64,000 nt of DNA from contig CACNVX010000001.1 in NCBI GenBank assembly GCA_902624045.1, positions 90,529 to 154,528 of the forward strand, read 5' to 3'. The notes below the pieces were generated by a model, which saw only the letters and a program-made list of their open reading frames with translations, did no database searches and was not told where the DNA came from. Both the position numbers and the translations under genes were made by a program. Each line of letters opens with the position of its first letter. Position 1 is the first letter of the stretch. Origin of the DNA: an uncultured Pelagibacteraceae bacterium. Its GTDB lineage: Bacteria > Pseudomonadota > Alphaproteobacteria > Pelagibacterales > Pelagibacteraceae. Of this stretch, positions 39,731 to 50,002 are shown in pieces.

Positions 39731-40047
39731 TAAAGTGAGAAAGAAACTCCACAACCACACGAAGATTTGGTTTGTGGATTAGATATTTTGAATTGTTCAC
39801 CTATAAGTTCAGAAACATAATCAACCTCAGATCCTTTAAGTAAATCAGCCGAAGTTTTATCAATTAAAATATTTTGATAATTTAAATCATCATCTTGCTT
39901 TGAATTATCAAAAGTAAATTCATATTGAAAACCAGAGCATCCACCACCTTTTATAGCGATTCTAAAGAATGATCCTTTATCTTTTTTTGATAACAAATTG
40001 TCTATTTGTTTTAACGCTTTATCTGTAAATTTAATTTCTTTAATCAT
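39730..40047 (-). CDS. erpA: iron-sulfur cluster insertion protein (ErpA/IscA family)
   Basis: GGGCSGFQYEF...SSCGCGVSF conserved cysteines. Confidence 0.92.
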   Translation of the reverse strand: MIKEIKFTDKALKQIDNLLSKKDKGSFFRIAIKGGGCSGFQYEFTFDNSKQDDDLNYQNILIDKTSADLLKGSEVDYVSELIGEQFKISNPQTKSSCGCGVSFSL

Positions 40048-40097
40048 GTTTCAACACTGATAATACTAATATAATACTTAATTATTTAAATTAAAGG

Positions 40098-41216
40098 ATG
40101 AAAAAAGACACTTTGTTGGGCGTATTTAAAAGTAAGGGAAGACTTAATAAAGAGGCCAATTCTAAATATAGATCTCCTTTTCAACGTGACAGAGATCGTA
40201 TAATTCATAGCGCATCATTTAGAAGATTAAAGCATAAAACCCAGGTATTTGTTAACACAGAAGGGGATCATTTTAGAACAAGGATTACTCACTCAATTGA
40301 AGTTGCTCAAATAGCAAGATCGATTGCCAAGTACCTAAAATTAAATGAAGATTTGGCTGAAACTTTAAGTCTTGCTCATGACTTAGGACATACTCCATTT
40401 GGTCATGCTGGTGAGGACGCTTTAGATGAGTGCATGCAAGATTATGGTGGTTTTGATCATAATCTTCAAACACTCAGAATCGTCATGTTTTTAGAAAACA
40501 AATATTTCAAATTTGCTGGACTTAATTTAACCCTTGAAACATTAGAAGGACTTTTAAAACATAATGGACCAGTAGACGATATAAACATGATCAATAAACT
40601 AATAGGTTTAAAAGTTTTCAAAAATCAAATTAAATTTAATACTTATCCCTCACTAGAAGCACAAATATCAGCTATATCTGACGACATTGCTTATAATAAT
40701 CACGACATTCAAGATGGAATAAAAGCCAACTTATTTAAATTAGAGGAATTAGTTGAAATAGATTTTTTTAAAAATATTTATCAAAAATATAAAAATAAAA
40801 TTAATAAAAAAAATTATAAAATTGCTATTTATCAAATTATTAGAGACTCGATAGATATTATGATTAGAGATTTATTAAGTAATACAGAAAAAAATATTAA
40901 AAAATTAAAAATTAAGTCATTAAAAGATGTATCAAAATCAAGTCAATTAACAGTCTCATTTTCAGATAAAATAGAAAATTCAGAACAAGAAATTAGATCT
41001 TTTTTAAGACATAAGATGTACAATAACAAATCAGTTCTATACAAGAATCAAAGAGGAAAAATGATAATTAAGAAATTATTTAAAATAATTAAATCAAATC
41101 CAAGAAAATTTCTTACTAAAGAGCATTTGACTAAAGACAAATATAGAGCTATTTCAGATTTTATATCAGGTATGACAGATAGATATGCAATTAACCTTTA
41201 TAACGATAATAAATGA
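40098..41216 (+). CDS. dgt: dGTP triphosphohydrolase
   Basis: HSASFRRLKHKTQVF, RTRITHSIEVAQIARSIA, LAHDLGHTPFGHAGE HD motif. Confidence 0.95.
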   Translation: MKKDTLLGVFKSKGRLNKEANSKYRSPFQRDRDRIIHSASFRRLKHKTQVFVNTEGDHFRTRITHSIEVAQIARSIAKYLKLNEDLAETLSLAHDLGHTPFGHAGEDALDECMQDYGGFDHNLQTLRIVMFLENKYFKFAGLNLTLETLEGLLKHNGPVDDINMINKLIGLKVFKNQIKFNTYPSLEAQISAISDDIAYNNHDIQDGIKANLFKLEELVEIDFFKNIYQKYKNKINKKNYKIAIYQIIRDSIDIMIRDLLSNTEKNIKKLKIKSLKDVSKSSQLTVSFSDKIENSEQEIRSFLRHKMYNNKSVLYKNQRGKMIIKKLFKIIKSNPRKFLTKEHLTKDKYRAISDFISGMTDRYAINLYNDNK

Positions 41217-42946
41217 ATATTTTTGAAATATATTTAGATAAAATTAAATCTATTATTGTTGAATTAAATAAAAAAAATCAACTTGTTATTCCAGAAAATT
41301 TTAACGGTATTAATGCTGAGATACCACCCCCAAAATTTGATTGTGATATTTCAACAAATGTTGCAATGGTTTTATCAAAACTAAATAAAACTTCTCCAAT
41401 ACAATTAGCTGAAAAACTTGTACCTGAAATTAAAAATAGTGACAATCAAATAGAAAATATATCTATTGCCAAACCTGGTTTCATTAATATTAAATTTAAA
41501 CCTTCTTTTTGGTCAAACTTTATCAAAGAAATTATTGATAACGCTGAAAAATTTGGAATTAATGAGAAAGAGAAAAAAAATAATTACTTAGTTGAATTCG
41601 TATCAGCCAACCCAACAGGACCTTTGCATGTTGGTCACTGTAGAGGAGCTATTTTAGGTGATGTCATATCCAATGTGTTAATATTTAATAAGCACAAGGT
41701 TACAAAAGAGTATTATGTAAATGATTATGGTAATCAAATCATAAATTTTACAAAATCTGTATATTTTAGGATTAGAGAGGTGAAATTTAATGAAACATTC
41801 CCTCAGGATAATCCTGATTTATATCCAGGAGATTACCTAATTGATTTTGCGAAAAATATAGTTTTAGATAATTCAGATCTAAATTTTGAAAATTATGATC
41901 AAATAAGCGATAAGTTAACAGCTTCATCTATTGATCAGGCTCTTCTTTTAATTAAAAAAAACCTTGAGAGCCTAGGAATTGATCATGATAATTTTGTTAG
42001 TGAAAAAAGCATTGTTTCAAACAACGAAGTTGAGAGTGTAATAAAATTTTTAGAAAAAAATAAATTTGTATATAAAGGAAAAATTAAAGCTCCAGCTGGA
42101 GAAGACGATAAAAACTGGGTAGAACGAGAACAATTACTTTTTAAATCTACTGATTTTGGTGATGATAAAGATAGAGCATTGCAAAAATCAGATGGAGCAT
42201 GGACTTATTTTGCAAGCGATGTTGCTTATCATAAAAACAAAGTTGACCGTAAATTTGATTATTTAATAAATATTCTTGGTGCAGACCATGCTGGTTATAT
42301 CAAAAGAATTTCATCCTCAGTTGAAGCTTTGTCAGGAAAAAAAGATAAATTGATCTGCAAAATTAGTCAGCTTGTAAAATTAATCAAAGATAACAAACCA
42401 TTTAAGATGTCTAAAAGAAAAGGTGATTATATAACAGTTGATGATTTAATTAAAGAAGTAGGAAAAGATGCAACTAGATTTATCATGCTTAACAGAAGTA
42501 GTGATGTTGAGCTAGATTTTGATTTTGATGCAGTAAAAGAAAAATCAAAAGATAATCCACTATATTACGTTCAATATTGTTATGCAAGAATTTCTTCTGT
42601 CTTTAGACATGTGGGTAAAGATTTAAATTCAAAAATTGAATTGAATGATTTTACTTTTGAATATTCAAACGATGAGATTAAAATTTTAAAAAAGATTTCA
42701 CAATGGCCAAAATGTATTGATGCTGCAAGTTCAAAACTAGAACCACATAGAATTCCTATTTATTTATATGAATTGGCATCAGAATTTCACTCATATTGGA
42801 ATCTTGGAAAACAAAATCCAGAAAAAAGATTTATTAATGATCAAAAAGTAGTTTCACCGGATAAATTAATTTTTTTAAAGGCAATATCTAATGTTGTAAA
42901 ATCTGGAATGGATATAGTTGGTGTAGATACACCAAATAAAATGTAA
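41213..42946 (+). CDS. argS: arginyl-tRNA synthetase
   Basis: VEFVSANPTGPLHVGHCRGAILGD, KMSKRKGDYITVDDL. Confidence 0.97.
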   Translation: MNIFEIYLDKIKSIIVELNKKNQLVIPENFNGINAEIPPPKFDCDISTNVAMVLSKLNKTSPIQLAEKLVPEIKNSDNQIENISIAKPGFINIKFKPSFWSNFIKEIIDNAEKFGINEKEKKNNYLVEFVSANPTGPLHVGHCRGAILGDVISNVLIFNKHKVTKEYYVNDYGNQIINFTKSVYFRIREVKFNETFPQDNPDLYPGDYLIDFAKNIVLDNSDLNFENYDQISDKLTASSIDQALLLIKKNLESLGIDHDNFVSEKSIVSNNEVESVIKFLEKNKFVYKGKIKAPAGEDDKNWVEREQLLFKSTDFGDDKDRALQKSDGAWTYFASDVAYHKNKVDRKFDYLINILGADHAGYIKRISSSVEALSGKKDKLICKISQLVKLIKDNKPFKMSKRKGDYITVDDLIKEVGKDATRFIMLNRSSDVELDFDFDAVKEKSKDNPLYYVQYCYARISSVFRHVGKDLNSKIELNDFTFEYSNDEIKILKKISQWPKCIDAASSKLEPHRIPIYLYELASEFHSYWNLGKQNPEKRFINDQKVVSPDKLIFLKAISNVVKSGMDIVGVDTPNKM

Positions 42947-43206
42947 TGCTAAAAGAAATTAAGTATTTAATCTTTATTCTTGTAATTTCTTCATTTATTT
43001 TTTTGACTGGTAGATATTATTTTTCAGATGAAAATAAAAAAAAATCATACAGATCTTATAAAAATAATGACGAAAAAATTAAAATATATTCAAAAAACTT
43101 ACCTATTTTGGAAAACGATACACAAAATATAATAGAATATGTCAAACAAACAAATAAAAAAAAGAAAAAAAAGTTTAATTTTTGGAAACTCTTAGAGAAT
43201 GATTAA
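42946..43206 (+). CDS. short single-TM protein at the SPOR-protein locus
   Basis: 86 aa, N-terminal TM and charged tail; overlaps nagZ; no SPOR domain visible. Confidence 0.7.
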   Translation: MLKEIKYLIFILVISSFIFLTGRYYFSDENKKKSYRSYKNNDEKIKIYSKNLPILENDTQNIIEYVKQTNKKKKKKFNFWKLLEND

Positions 43207-44149
43207 GAATAGAAGAGCCTTTATTGTTGGCTTAAAATCATCAAAATTATCAAGTAAAGAAATTATCTTTTTAAAGAAATATAGGCCATGGGGTATTATT
43301 TTATTTTCAAGAAATATAAACTCAATTAAACAAACTAAAAAATTAACCGATAGAATAAAAAAGATTTTTAAAGACAAGAAATACCCAATATTAATTGATC
43401 AAGAAGGTGGAAGGGTAAATCGATTAAGCAAAGTCGTTTCGTTTGATAATATGACCTCAGAATATTTTGGTAATTTATTCACTAAAGATAAGAAAAAATT
43501 TAATATTATTTATAAATTGTTTGTTGATAAAACATCCTATTTACTCAAATCGATTGGTGTAAATATAAATACTGTTCCTGTGTTAGATTTACGAGTTAAA
43601 GGAGCTAGTAATATTATTGGCAATAGGTCTTTTTCTAAAAATAATAAAATCATCTCTAAAATAGGGGATATTTGTATTAATTCTTTTCATCAAAACTCGA
43701 TTGGAACTGTGATTAAACATATACCTGGGCATGGATTGGCAAAAGTGGATAGTCATAAATTTACCCCTGTAGTTACGAAAAATATTAATTATTTAAATAA
43801 AAATGACTTTTTTCCATTCAAAAAAAAACATAGTTATTTCGCAATGACAGCACATGTAATATATCGAAGTATAGATAAGTTAAATACCGCTACACACTCA
43901 AAAAAAATTATAAATTTAATAAGAAAGAAAATTGGCTTTAAAAACATTTTGATTTCAGATGATTTATCAATGAGGAGTTTAAAAGATAATTTAAAAACTA
44001 ATACAATCAAAACATTTAGTGCAGGTTGTAATCTTGCTCTTCATTGTAATGGTATATTATCAGAAATGAAGGTGGTTGGTGATAATTCACCTATCGTTAA
44101 TAACTTTATTATTAAAAAAACATCGCAATTTTATAAAATTTTAAGTTAA
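43199..44149 (+). CDS. nagZ: beta-N-acetylhexosaminidase (GH3)
   Basis: IDQEGGRVNRL, KHIPGHGLAKVDSH, ISDDLSMRSL. Confidence 0.92.
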   Translation: MIKNRRAFIVGLKSSKLSSKEIIFLKKYRPWGIILFSRNINSIKQTKKLTDRIKKIFKDKKYPILIDQEGGRVNRLSKVVSFDNMTSEYFGNLFTKDKKKFNIIYKLFVDKTSYLLKSIGVNINTVPVLDLRVKGASNIIGNRSFSKNNKIISKIGDICINSFHQNSIGTVIKHIPGHGLAKVDSHKFTPVVTKNINYLNKNDFFPFKKKHSYFAMTAHVIYRSIDKLNTATHSKKIINLIRKKIGFKNILISDDLSMRSLKDNLKTNTIKTFSAGCNLALHCNGILSEMKVVGDNSPIVNNFIIKKTSQFYKILS

Positions 44150-44158
44150 TATCTAAAC

Positions 44159-44902
44159 ATGTCTATCTCTGATTCTGCATTATTTAATGTCGATATAAGT
44201 AATTACAATGGTCCTTTAGATGTACTATTAGATTTGGCCAAAGCTCAAAAAGTAGATCTTGAAGAGATATCAATTACAAAGTTAGCAGATCAATTTCATG
44301 ATTATATTACTAATGAAAAAAATTTAAATTTAGAAATAGCCTCTGAATATTTATTAATGGCGACTTGGTTGGCATACTTAAAATCTAAATTACTACTTCC
44401 AGGTACTCCAGAAGAAGAATTTAAAGTTCAAGAAGTTGCTGAAAAATTAAAATTACAACTCAAAAAATTAGAATTAATAAGATTACTTTCTGAACAAATG
44501 CTTAAAAGAAAACGATTAGGAAGAGAAATTCGATCGAGAGGAATGAAAGGAAATATAAGATCTATTTACAGCGCAGAATATAATTTAAGTTTATTTGAAC
44601 TTCTTAAGTCTTATTCAACATTTATTATGACCAAAGATTTTCAAAAAATGAATATTCCTAAATTACCAGTATTTACTGCAGAAGATGGAATTAAAACAAT
44701 TAGAGAATTTTTTGGAAAATTAATTGATTGGAAAAAACTAGATGATTTAATACCTAAAAATTTCAAAAGTGATTCAAAATATAAAAGAACCGGAAAAGCA
44801 GGAATATTCGCTGGTTCGTTAGAATTAGTTAAAGAAGGAAACCTAACTATTAAACAAGATAAATTGTTTGACGATATTTATGTAAAAGAAAACAATGATT
44901 AA
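44159..44902 (+). CDS. scpA: segregation and condensation protein A
   Basis: NYNGPLDVLLDLAKAQKVDLEEISI, EYLLMATWLAYLKSKLLLP. Confidence 0.95.
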   Translation: MSISDSALFNVDISNYNGPLDVLLDLAKAQKVDLEEISITKLADQFHDYITNEKNLNLEIASEYLLMATWLAYLKSKLLLPGTPEEEFKVQEVAEKLKLQLKKLELIRLLSEQMLKRKRLGREIRSRGMKGNIRSIYSAEYNLSLFELLKSYSTFIMTKDFQKMNIPKLPVFTAEDGIKTIREFFGKLIDWKKLDDLIPKNFKSDSKYKRTGKAGIFAGSLELVKEGNLTIKQDKLFDDIYVKENND

Positions 44903-45596
44903 AAAAGAAAAAATTTCAAAGAATAATATTTTAAAATTTCCAACTAAATTAACTGATTTGGAAAAAGAAATTGAAGCAGTAATTTTTGCTGCTGCTGAGC
45001 CATTAGATGTTGATACAATTGAAAGCAAAATTACAAAAAAAGGAAATATTTCTAAATCACTAGATAAGTTACAGCAAGAATATTCTAAACGAGGAATTAA
45101 TCTAGTTTGTATTAAAGAAAAGTGGTCCTTTAGAACTTCTCCTAACTTGTCAAACATCATGTCACAAGAAAGGACAGTTGAAAAAAAACTGTCCAGAGCT
45201 GCAGTTGAGACTTTGGCTATAATTGTATATCATCAGCCTGTTACAAGGGCAGAGATTGAAGAAATAAGAGGTGTTGCTTTTGGTACAAATACTCTTGAAA
45301 TATTGATGGAACTAAATTGGGTGAAGCCAAGTGGTCGTAAAGATCTGCCAGGTAGACCCATACAATATGTTTCAACAGACGATTTTTTAAGTCATTTTAA
45401 TCTACAAAAATTATCAGATTTACCTACAGTTGACGAACTTGGTGCGGCTGGTCTTATTGATAGATCTAGTGTTGATAATGCGATTTTTGGAACTGGTAAA
45501 TTTTACAAAGAAAAACAAGAAGAAAAAAAAGAGGATATCTATTCTAATATAGATGAGATGTTAAATAGTACTCTTGATGCAGAAGAGAAAGATTAG
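44895..45596 (+). CDS. scpB: segregation and condensation protein B
   Basis: AVIFAAAEPLD, AAVETLAIIVYHQPVTRAEIEEIRGV. Confidence 0.95.
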   Translation: MIKKEKISKNNILKFPTKLTDLEKEIEAVIFAAAEPLDVDTIESKITKKGNISKSLDKLQQEYSKRGINLVCIKEKWSFRTSPNLSNIMSQERTVEKKLSRAAVETLAIIVYHQPVTRAEIEEIRGVAFGTNTLEILMELNWVKPSGRKDLPGRPIQYVSTDDFLSHFNLQKLSDLPTVDELGAAGLIDRSSVDNAIFGTGKFYKEKQEEKKEDIYSNIDEMLNSTLDAEEKD

Positions 45597-45642
45597 CAAA
45601 AAAGTAACTTTTAAATTAATCGTAAAAAGGTTATAAGTTTTT

Positions 45643-45843
45643 ATGAGCATAGGAATTTGGCAAATTGCAATCGTAGTTATATTAGTAGTCTTATTATTTG
45701 GACGAGGAAAAATTTCTAGTCTAATGGGAGATGTAGCCAAGGGAATTAAAAGTTTTAAAAAAGGGATGGCGTCAGACGTAACTGACGATACAGAGCCGAA
45801 AAATATTTCCGACGAAAATAAAGACTCAGAAAATAAAGATTAA
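45643..45843 (+). CDS. tatA: twin-arginine translocase TatA
   Basis: [39 protein letters not shown]. Confidence 0.95.
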   Translation: MSIGIWQIAIVVILVVLLFGRGKISSLMGDVAKGIKSFKKGMASDVTDDTEPKNISDENKDSENKD

Positions 45844-45848
45844 ATCAC

Positions 45849-46070
45849 ATGCCTACTATAGGTTGGTTTGAGATATTAATAGTAGTTGGTATTGCAATTG
45901 TTGTGCTTGGTCCAAAAGATTTTCCAATAATGTTAAAAAAAGCTGGTTCTTGGATTGGCACAGCTAAAAGATATGTAAGCAGTATTCAAAATGAAGTTTC
46001 TAATTTAGAAATTGATGAAGAGAAAATTGATAATGAAATAAAAAAAGAAACTAAAAAAGATGAGCAATGA
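45849..46070 (+). CDS. tatB: twin-arginine translocase TatB
   Basis: PTIGWFEILIVVGIAIVVLGPKDFP. Confidence 0.92.
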   Translation: MPTIGWFEILIVVGIAIVVLGPKDFPIMLKKAGSWIGTAKRYVSSIQNEVSNLEIDEEKIDNEIKKETKKDEQ

Positions 46071-46830
46071 GGAAAATGAAGGTGGATTTGTTAGCCATCT
46101 AACAGAATTAAGAAAAAGATTGATACATAGTTTTGTATTTCTAATATTCTTTTTTATTATTTGCTATATATTTGCAGAACATATTTATGGATTTCTAGTT
46201 GATCCATTTGCTCAAGCTGTAAAAGATGATGGATCCGATAGAAGGCTTATTTTTACGGCGTTACAAGAAACTTTTTTAACGTATATTAAGGTATCTTTTT
46301 TCACTGCATTTTTTGTGACTTGTCCATTTATTCTCACGCAAATATGGAAATTTATTGCGCCAGGTTTATACAAACATGAAAAGATTGCTATACTCCCATA
46401 TCTTGTATTGACACCCATTCTTTTCTTTTTAGGAGGTATGCTTGTTTACTATTTAATAATGCCTTTGGCTATTAAATTCTTTTTATCATTCGAAAGCACA
46501 GGAATGTCAACAAGTCTTCCAATTCAATTAGAAGCAAAAGTAAATGAATACTTGTCACTTGTTATGAAGTTAATTTTTGCGTTTGGAATCAGTTTTCAAC
46601 TACCAATAGTTTTAAGTTTGTTAGCAAGAATAGGTATTGTTGATAGTCAATTTCTAAAAGATAGAAGAAAGTATGTTGTTGTAATTATATTTGCTACCGC
46701 CGCATTGCTAACACCGCCAGATCCAATTACTCAAATAGGTTTAGCTATACCATTATTAATTTTATATGAATTATCAATATTTTCAGTAAAATTTATAGAG
46801 AACAAAAATTTAGAAAAAACTGATGCATAA
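46060..46830 (+). CDS. tatC: twin-arginine translocase TatC
   Basis: FVSHLTELRKRLIHS; polytopic. Confidence 0.96.
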   Translation: MSNEENEGGFVSHLTELRKRLIHSFVFLIFFFIICYIFAEHIYGFLVDPFAQAVKDDGSDRRLIFTALQETFLTYIKVSFFTAFFVTCPFILTQIWKFIAPGLYKHEKIAILPYLVLTPILFFLGGMLVYYLIMPLAIKFFLSFESTGMSTSLPIQLEAKVNEYLSLVMKLIFAFGISFQLPIVLSLLARIGIVDSQFLKDRRKYVVVIIFATAALLTPPDPITQIGLAIPLLILYELSIFSVKFIENKNLEKTDA

Positions 46831-48082
46831 TATCAAAGAAATAAGAAAAGATTTTTCAAAATTTGAAAAAGCTCTCAAAAATCGTTCAATTGAGGTTGAT
46901 TTTAATAATTTACAAAAACTTGATGAATTAAATAGAAATTTAATTCAAAAAAAAGAAAATCTAGAAAAAGAAAAAAAAGATATTTCAAAATCTAAAGATG
47001 AACGTTTTTTTAAAAAATCTAAAGAAATTTCTTTGGAATTAGAAAAAATTTCTGAACATCAAAAAAATACTAAAAGCGAATTGGATAGTATTTTGTCAAA
47101 TATACCAAATATACCTCACCAAGATGTTCCAAATGGAAAAGATGAAAATGACAATTTGGAAGTTTTAAAAGCAGGAAATGTTCCTGAATTTGATTTTAAA
47201 CCCAAATCTCATTATGAACTTGGTGAAAATTTAGCCATGCTTGATTTTGATCTTGCAACGAGGACAACAGGATCAAGATTTGTATTTGTAAAAAAAGACT
47301 TAGCATTACTGGAAAGAGCCTTATCTAATTTTATGTTAGATACTCATATTACTCAAAATGGTTATCAAGAAATTTCACCTCCATTAATTGCTTCTGAAAA
47401 TACAATGTATGGAACTGGTCAATTACCAAAATTTGAAAATGATCAATTTGAAATAAAACTTGAAGAAGGATCTGATAGAAAATTTTTAATTCCAACTGCT
47501 GAAGTAATATTAACTAATATTATTAAAGATAAAATTATTGATCAAAAAGATTTACCAATGAGATTTGTTGCCTCAACTCCATGTTTTAGAAAAGAAGCAG
47601 GCAGTTATGGAAAAGATACAAAGGGGATGATTAGACAGCATCAATTTTATAAAGTTGAAATGGTTAGTATTGTTGAAAAAGAAAATTGCCTAGAGGAATT
47701 AGAGCGTATGACAAATTGTGCAACTGGTATACTAGACAAGTTAGAATTGCCATACAGAAAAGTTATTTTATGTTCAGGTGATATGGGTTTTAGTGCTGAA
47801 AAAACATACGATATTGAAGTTTGGTTACCTTCAGAAAATAGGTATCGAGAAATATCATCATGCTCATCTTGTTCTACATTCCAAGCTCAAAGGATGAAAT
47901 CAAGATATAAAAATAAAAATAATGAAACTGTTTTTGCAGGAACATTAAATGGTAGCGGTTTAGCCGTGGGTAGAACATTAATTGCTGTATTAGAAAACTA
48001 TCAACAAAAAGATGGCACAATTATTATTCCGAAGATACTGCGACCCTATATGAATAATTTGGAATTGATTTCATCTAAATAA
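46823..48082 (+). CDS. serS: seryl-tRNA synthetase
   Basis: Coiled-coil arm; class II motifs FRKEAGSYGKDTKGMIRQHQF, GTLNGSGLAVGRTLIA. Confidence 0.97.
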   Translation: MHNIKEIRKDFSKFEKALKNRSIEVDFNNLQKLDELNRNLIQKKENLEKEKKDISKSKDERFFKKSKEISLELEKISEHQKNTKSELDSILSNIPNIPHQDVPNGKDENDNLEVLKAGNVPEFDFKPKSHYELGENLAMLDFDLATRTTGSRFVFVKKDLALLERALSNFMLDTHITQNGYQEISPPLIASENTMYGTGQLPKFENDQFEIKLEEGSDRKFLIPTAEVILTNIIKDKIIDQKDLPMRFVASTPCFRKEAGSYGKDTKGMIRQHQFYKVEMVSIVEKENCLEELERMTNCATGILDKLELPYRKVILCSGDMGFSAEKTYDIEVWLPSENRYREISSCSSCSTFQAQRMKSRYKNKNNETVFAGTLNGSGLAVGRTLIAVLENYQQKDGTIIIPKILRPYMNNLELISSK

Positions 48083-48137
48083 AGTTGTTTTAATTACGTA
48101 GATAGTATAAATATTCACATAATTTATAAGGAGATTT

Positions 48138-48431
48138 ATGGAAGGTTCAGGAATAGGACAATTTATACCGCTAATTTTAATTTTTGTTATTTTTTATTTT
48201 TTCTTAATAAGACCACAACAAAAAAAAGTTAAAGAGCACAAAGCAATGGTTGAAAGTCTTAAAAGAGGTGACAAGGTGGTTACTTCCGGAGGTATCACAG
48301 GTAGAGTTGAAAGACTTATAGACAATGATAAAGTTGAAGTAGAAATTGCTGAAAACGTAAAAGTTGAGATAGTTAAATCAACTGGTATTCAAAGTCTCAT
48401 AAATACAAATACTCAAGAAGTTAAAAAATAA
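48138..48431 (+). CDS. yajC: preprotein translocase subunit YajC
   Basis: FFLIRPQQKKVKEHKAMVESLKRGDKVVTSGGI. Confidence 0.96.
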   Translation: MEGSGIGQFIPLILIFVIFYFFLIRPQQKKVKEHKAMVESLKRGDKVVTSGGITGRVERLIDNDKVEVEIAENVKVEIVKSTGIQSLINTNTQEVKK

Positions 48432-48445
48432 TTAATTTTAGTTAA

Positions 48446-50002
48446 GTGCTTTATTTCTCTAAGTTAAGAATTTTATTTATAACATTTTTTTCTATTCTAT
48501 TTGTCTTAATTGCTTCATCAAATCTTTTTAAATTTGATGATAGTTTTTTTGATAAAAAAATTAATTTAGGATTAGATCTTCAGGGAGGATCATATCTTTT
48601 ACTAGAGATTGATAATGATCCAGTTATTGAACAAAAATTACAAAATCTTACATCAACAATTAGAAATTATTTCAAAGAAAAAAATATTAAAATCAACAAT
48701 ATAAAAATAGAAAATCAAAATATTTTTTTTAATGTATTGGATGACAAAAAACAATCTGTATTAGACGTATTTCAAGATGAAAACAGTGACCTTAATCCAT
48801 ATTATCCAAGATTTAAATCACATCAATTAGAAATTGAAGACACAGGATTAAATCTTGAAGTTAAATTTTCTAGACAAGGGTTAATTAAACTTAAAACCTC
48901 ATCACAAGATCAGGCTATAGAAATTGTTAGAAGAAGAGTTGATGAGGTAGGGACTAATGAGCCCAACATACTAAAAAGAGGAAATAACCGTATTTTAGTA
49001 GAACTTCCTGGCCTAGATGACCCAATGAGAATTAAATCATTACTTGGTAAAACTGCAAATCTTACTTTTAGATTTGTGACTAACGATGAAAATGATCGTT
49101 TTGGTATTGAAAAATTAAAATTTGAAAATGGTGCAGAAGTAGCAACAGTAAGTAAAAGAATCATAATTAGTGGAGAGAATTTACTTGATGCTCAGCCAAA
49201 AATGGATACGCAGACTAATCAGACAATTGTTTCATTTACTTTAGATAGAGTTGGAGCAAAAAGATTTGGTAAAGCAACTTCAACTGGAATTGGAAAACAA
49301 TTAGCAATTGTGTTAGATGAAAAAATCATTAGTGCACCAGTAGTTAGAGATACGATTGCTAGTGGATCTGGTCAGATAAGTGGAGGATTTACTTTTCAAT
49401 CCGCAACAGATTTAGCTTTATTGTTAAGATCCGGAGCATTACCAGCTCCATTAGAAATAATTGAAGAAAGAACTGTAGGACCTGATCTTGGACAAGACTC
49501 AATTAATGCTGGTATGATTGCATTAGCAATAGGTTTTATGTTGGTCATAATTTTCATGTTTGTTAAATATAAAATTTTTGGATTAATCACTAACTTAACA
49601 CTTATAGTAAACTTATTTATATTATTAGGTGTTTTGACCTTATTCGAAGCCACTTTAACTTTACCAGGCATAGCAGGAATTATTTTAACCGTAGGTATGG
49701 CGGTAGATGCAAATGTACTAATTTTTGAAAGAATCAAAGAAGAATTAAAGGATGAAACTAACAATATCTTAGCTTTTGATAGCGGTTACACAAAATCTAG
49801 AACAGCAATATTAGACGCTAATATTACAACTTTAATAGCTGCAATTATTTTATTTTTTATGGGTTCAGGTCCTGTAAAAGGTTTTGCAGTTACTTTAGGT
49901 GTTGGAATATTTACAACATTGTTCTCTGTTTATTTTATTGCAAGATTATTCACTAGTATTTATGTCTCTAAAAATAAGAATAAAGAAAATTTAATCCAAT
50001 GA
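48446..50002 (+). CDS. secD: preprotein translocase subunit SecD
   Basis: LGLDLQGGSYLLLEID; GMAVDANVLIFERIKEEL. Confidence 0.97.
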   Translation: MLYFSKLRILFITFFSILFVLIASSNLFKFDDSFFDKKINLGLDLQGGSYLLLEIDNDPVIEQKLQNLTSTIRNYFKEKNIKINNIKIENQNIFFNVLDDKKQSVLDVFQDENSDLNPYYPRFKSHQLEIEDTGLNLEVKFSRQGLIKLKTSSQDQAIEIVRRRVDEVGTNEPNILKRGNNRILVELPGLDDPMRIKSLLGKTANLTFRFVTNDENDRFGIEKLKFENGAEVATVSKRIIISGENLLDAQPKMDTQTNQTIVSFTLDRVGAKRFGKATSTGIGKQLAIVLDEKIISAPVVRDTIASGSGQISGGFTFQSATDLALLLRSGALPAPLEIIEERTVGPDLGQDSINAGMIALAIGFMLVIIFMFVKYKIFGLITNLTLIVNLFILLGVLTLFEATLTLPGIAGIILTVGMAVDANVLIFERIKEELKDETNNILAFDSGYTKSRTAILDANITTLIAAIILFFMGSGPVKGFAVTLGVGIFTTLFSVYFIARLFTSIYVSKNKNKENLIQ

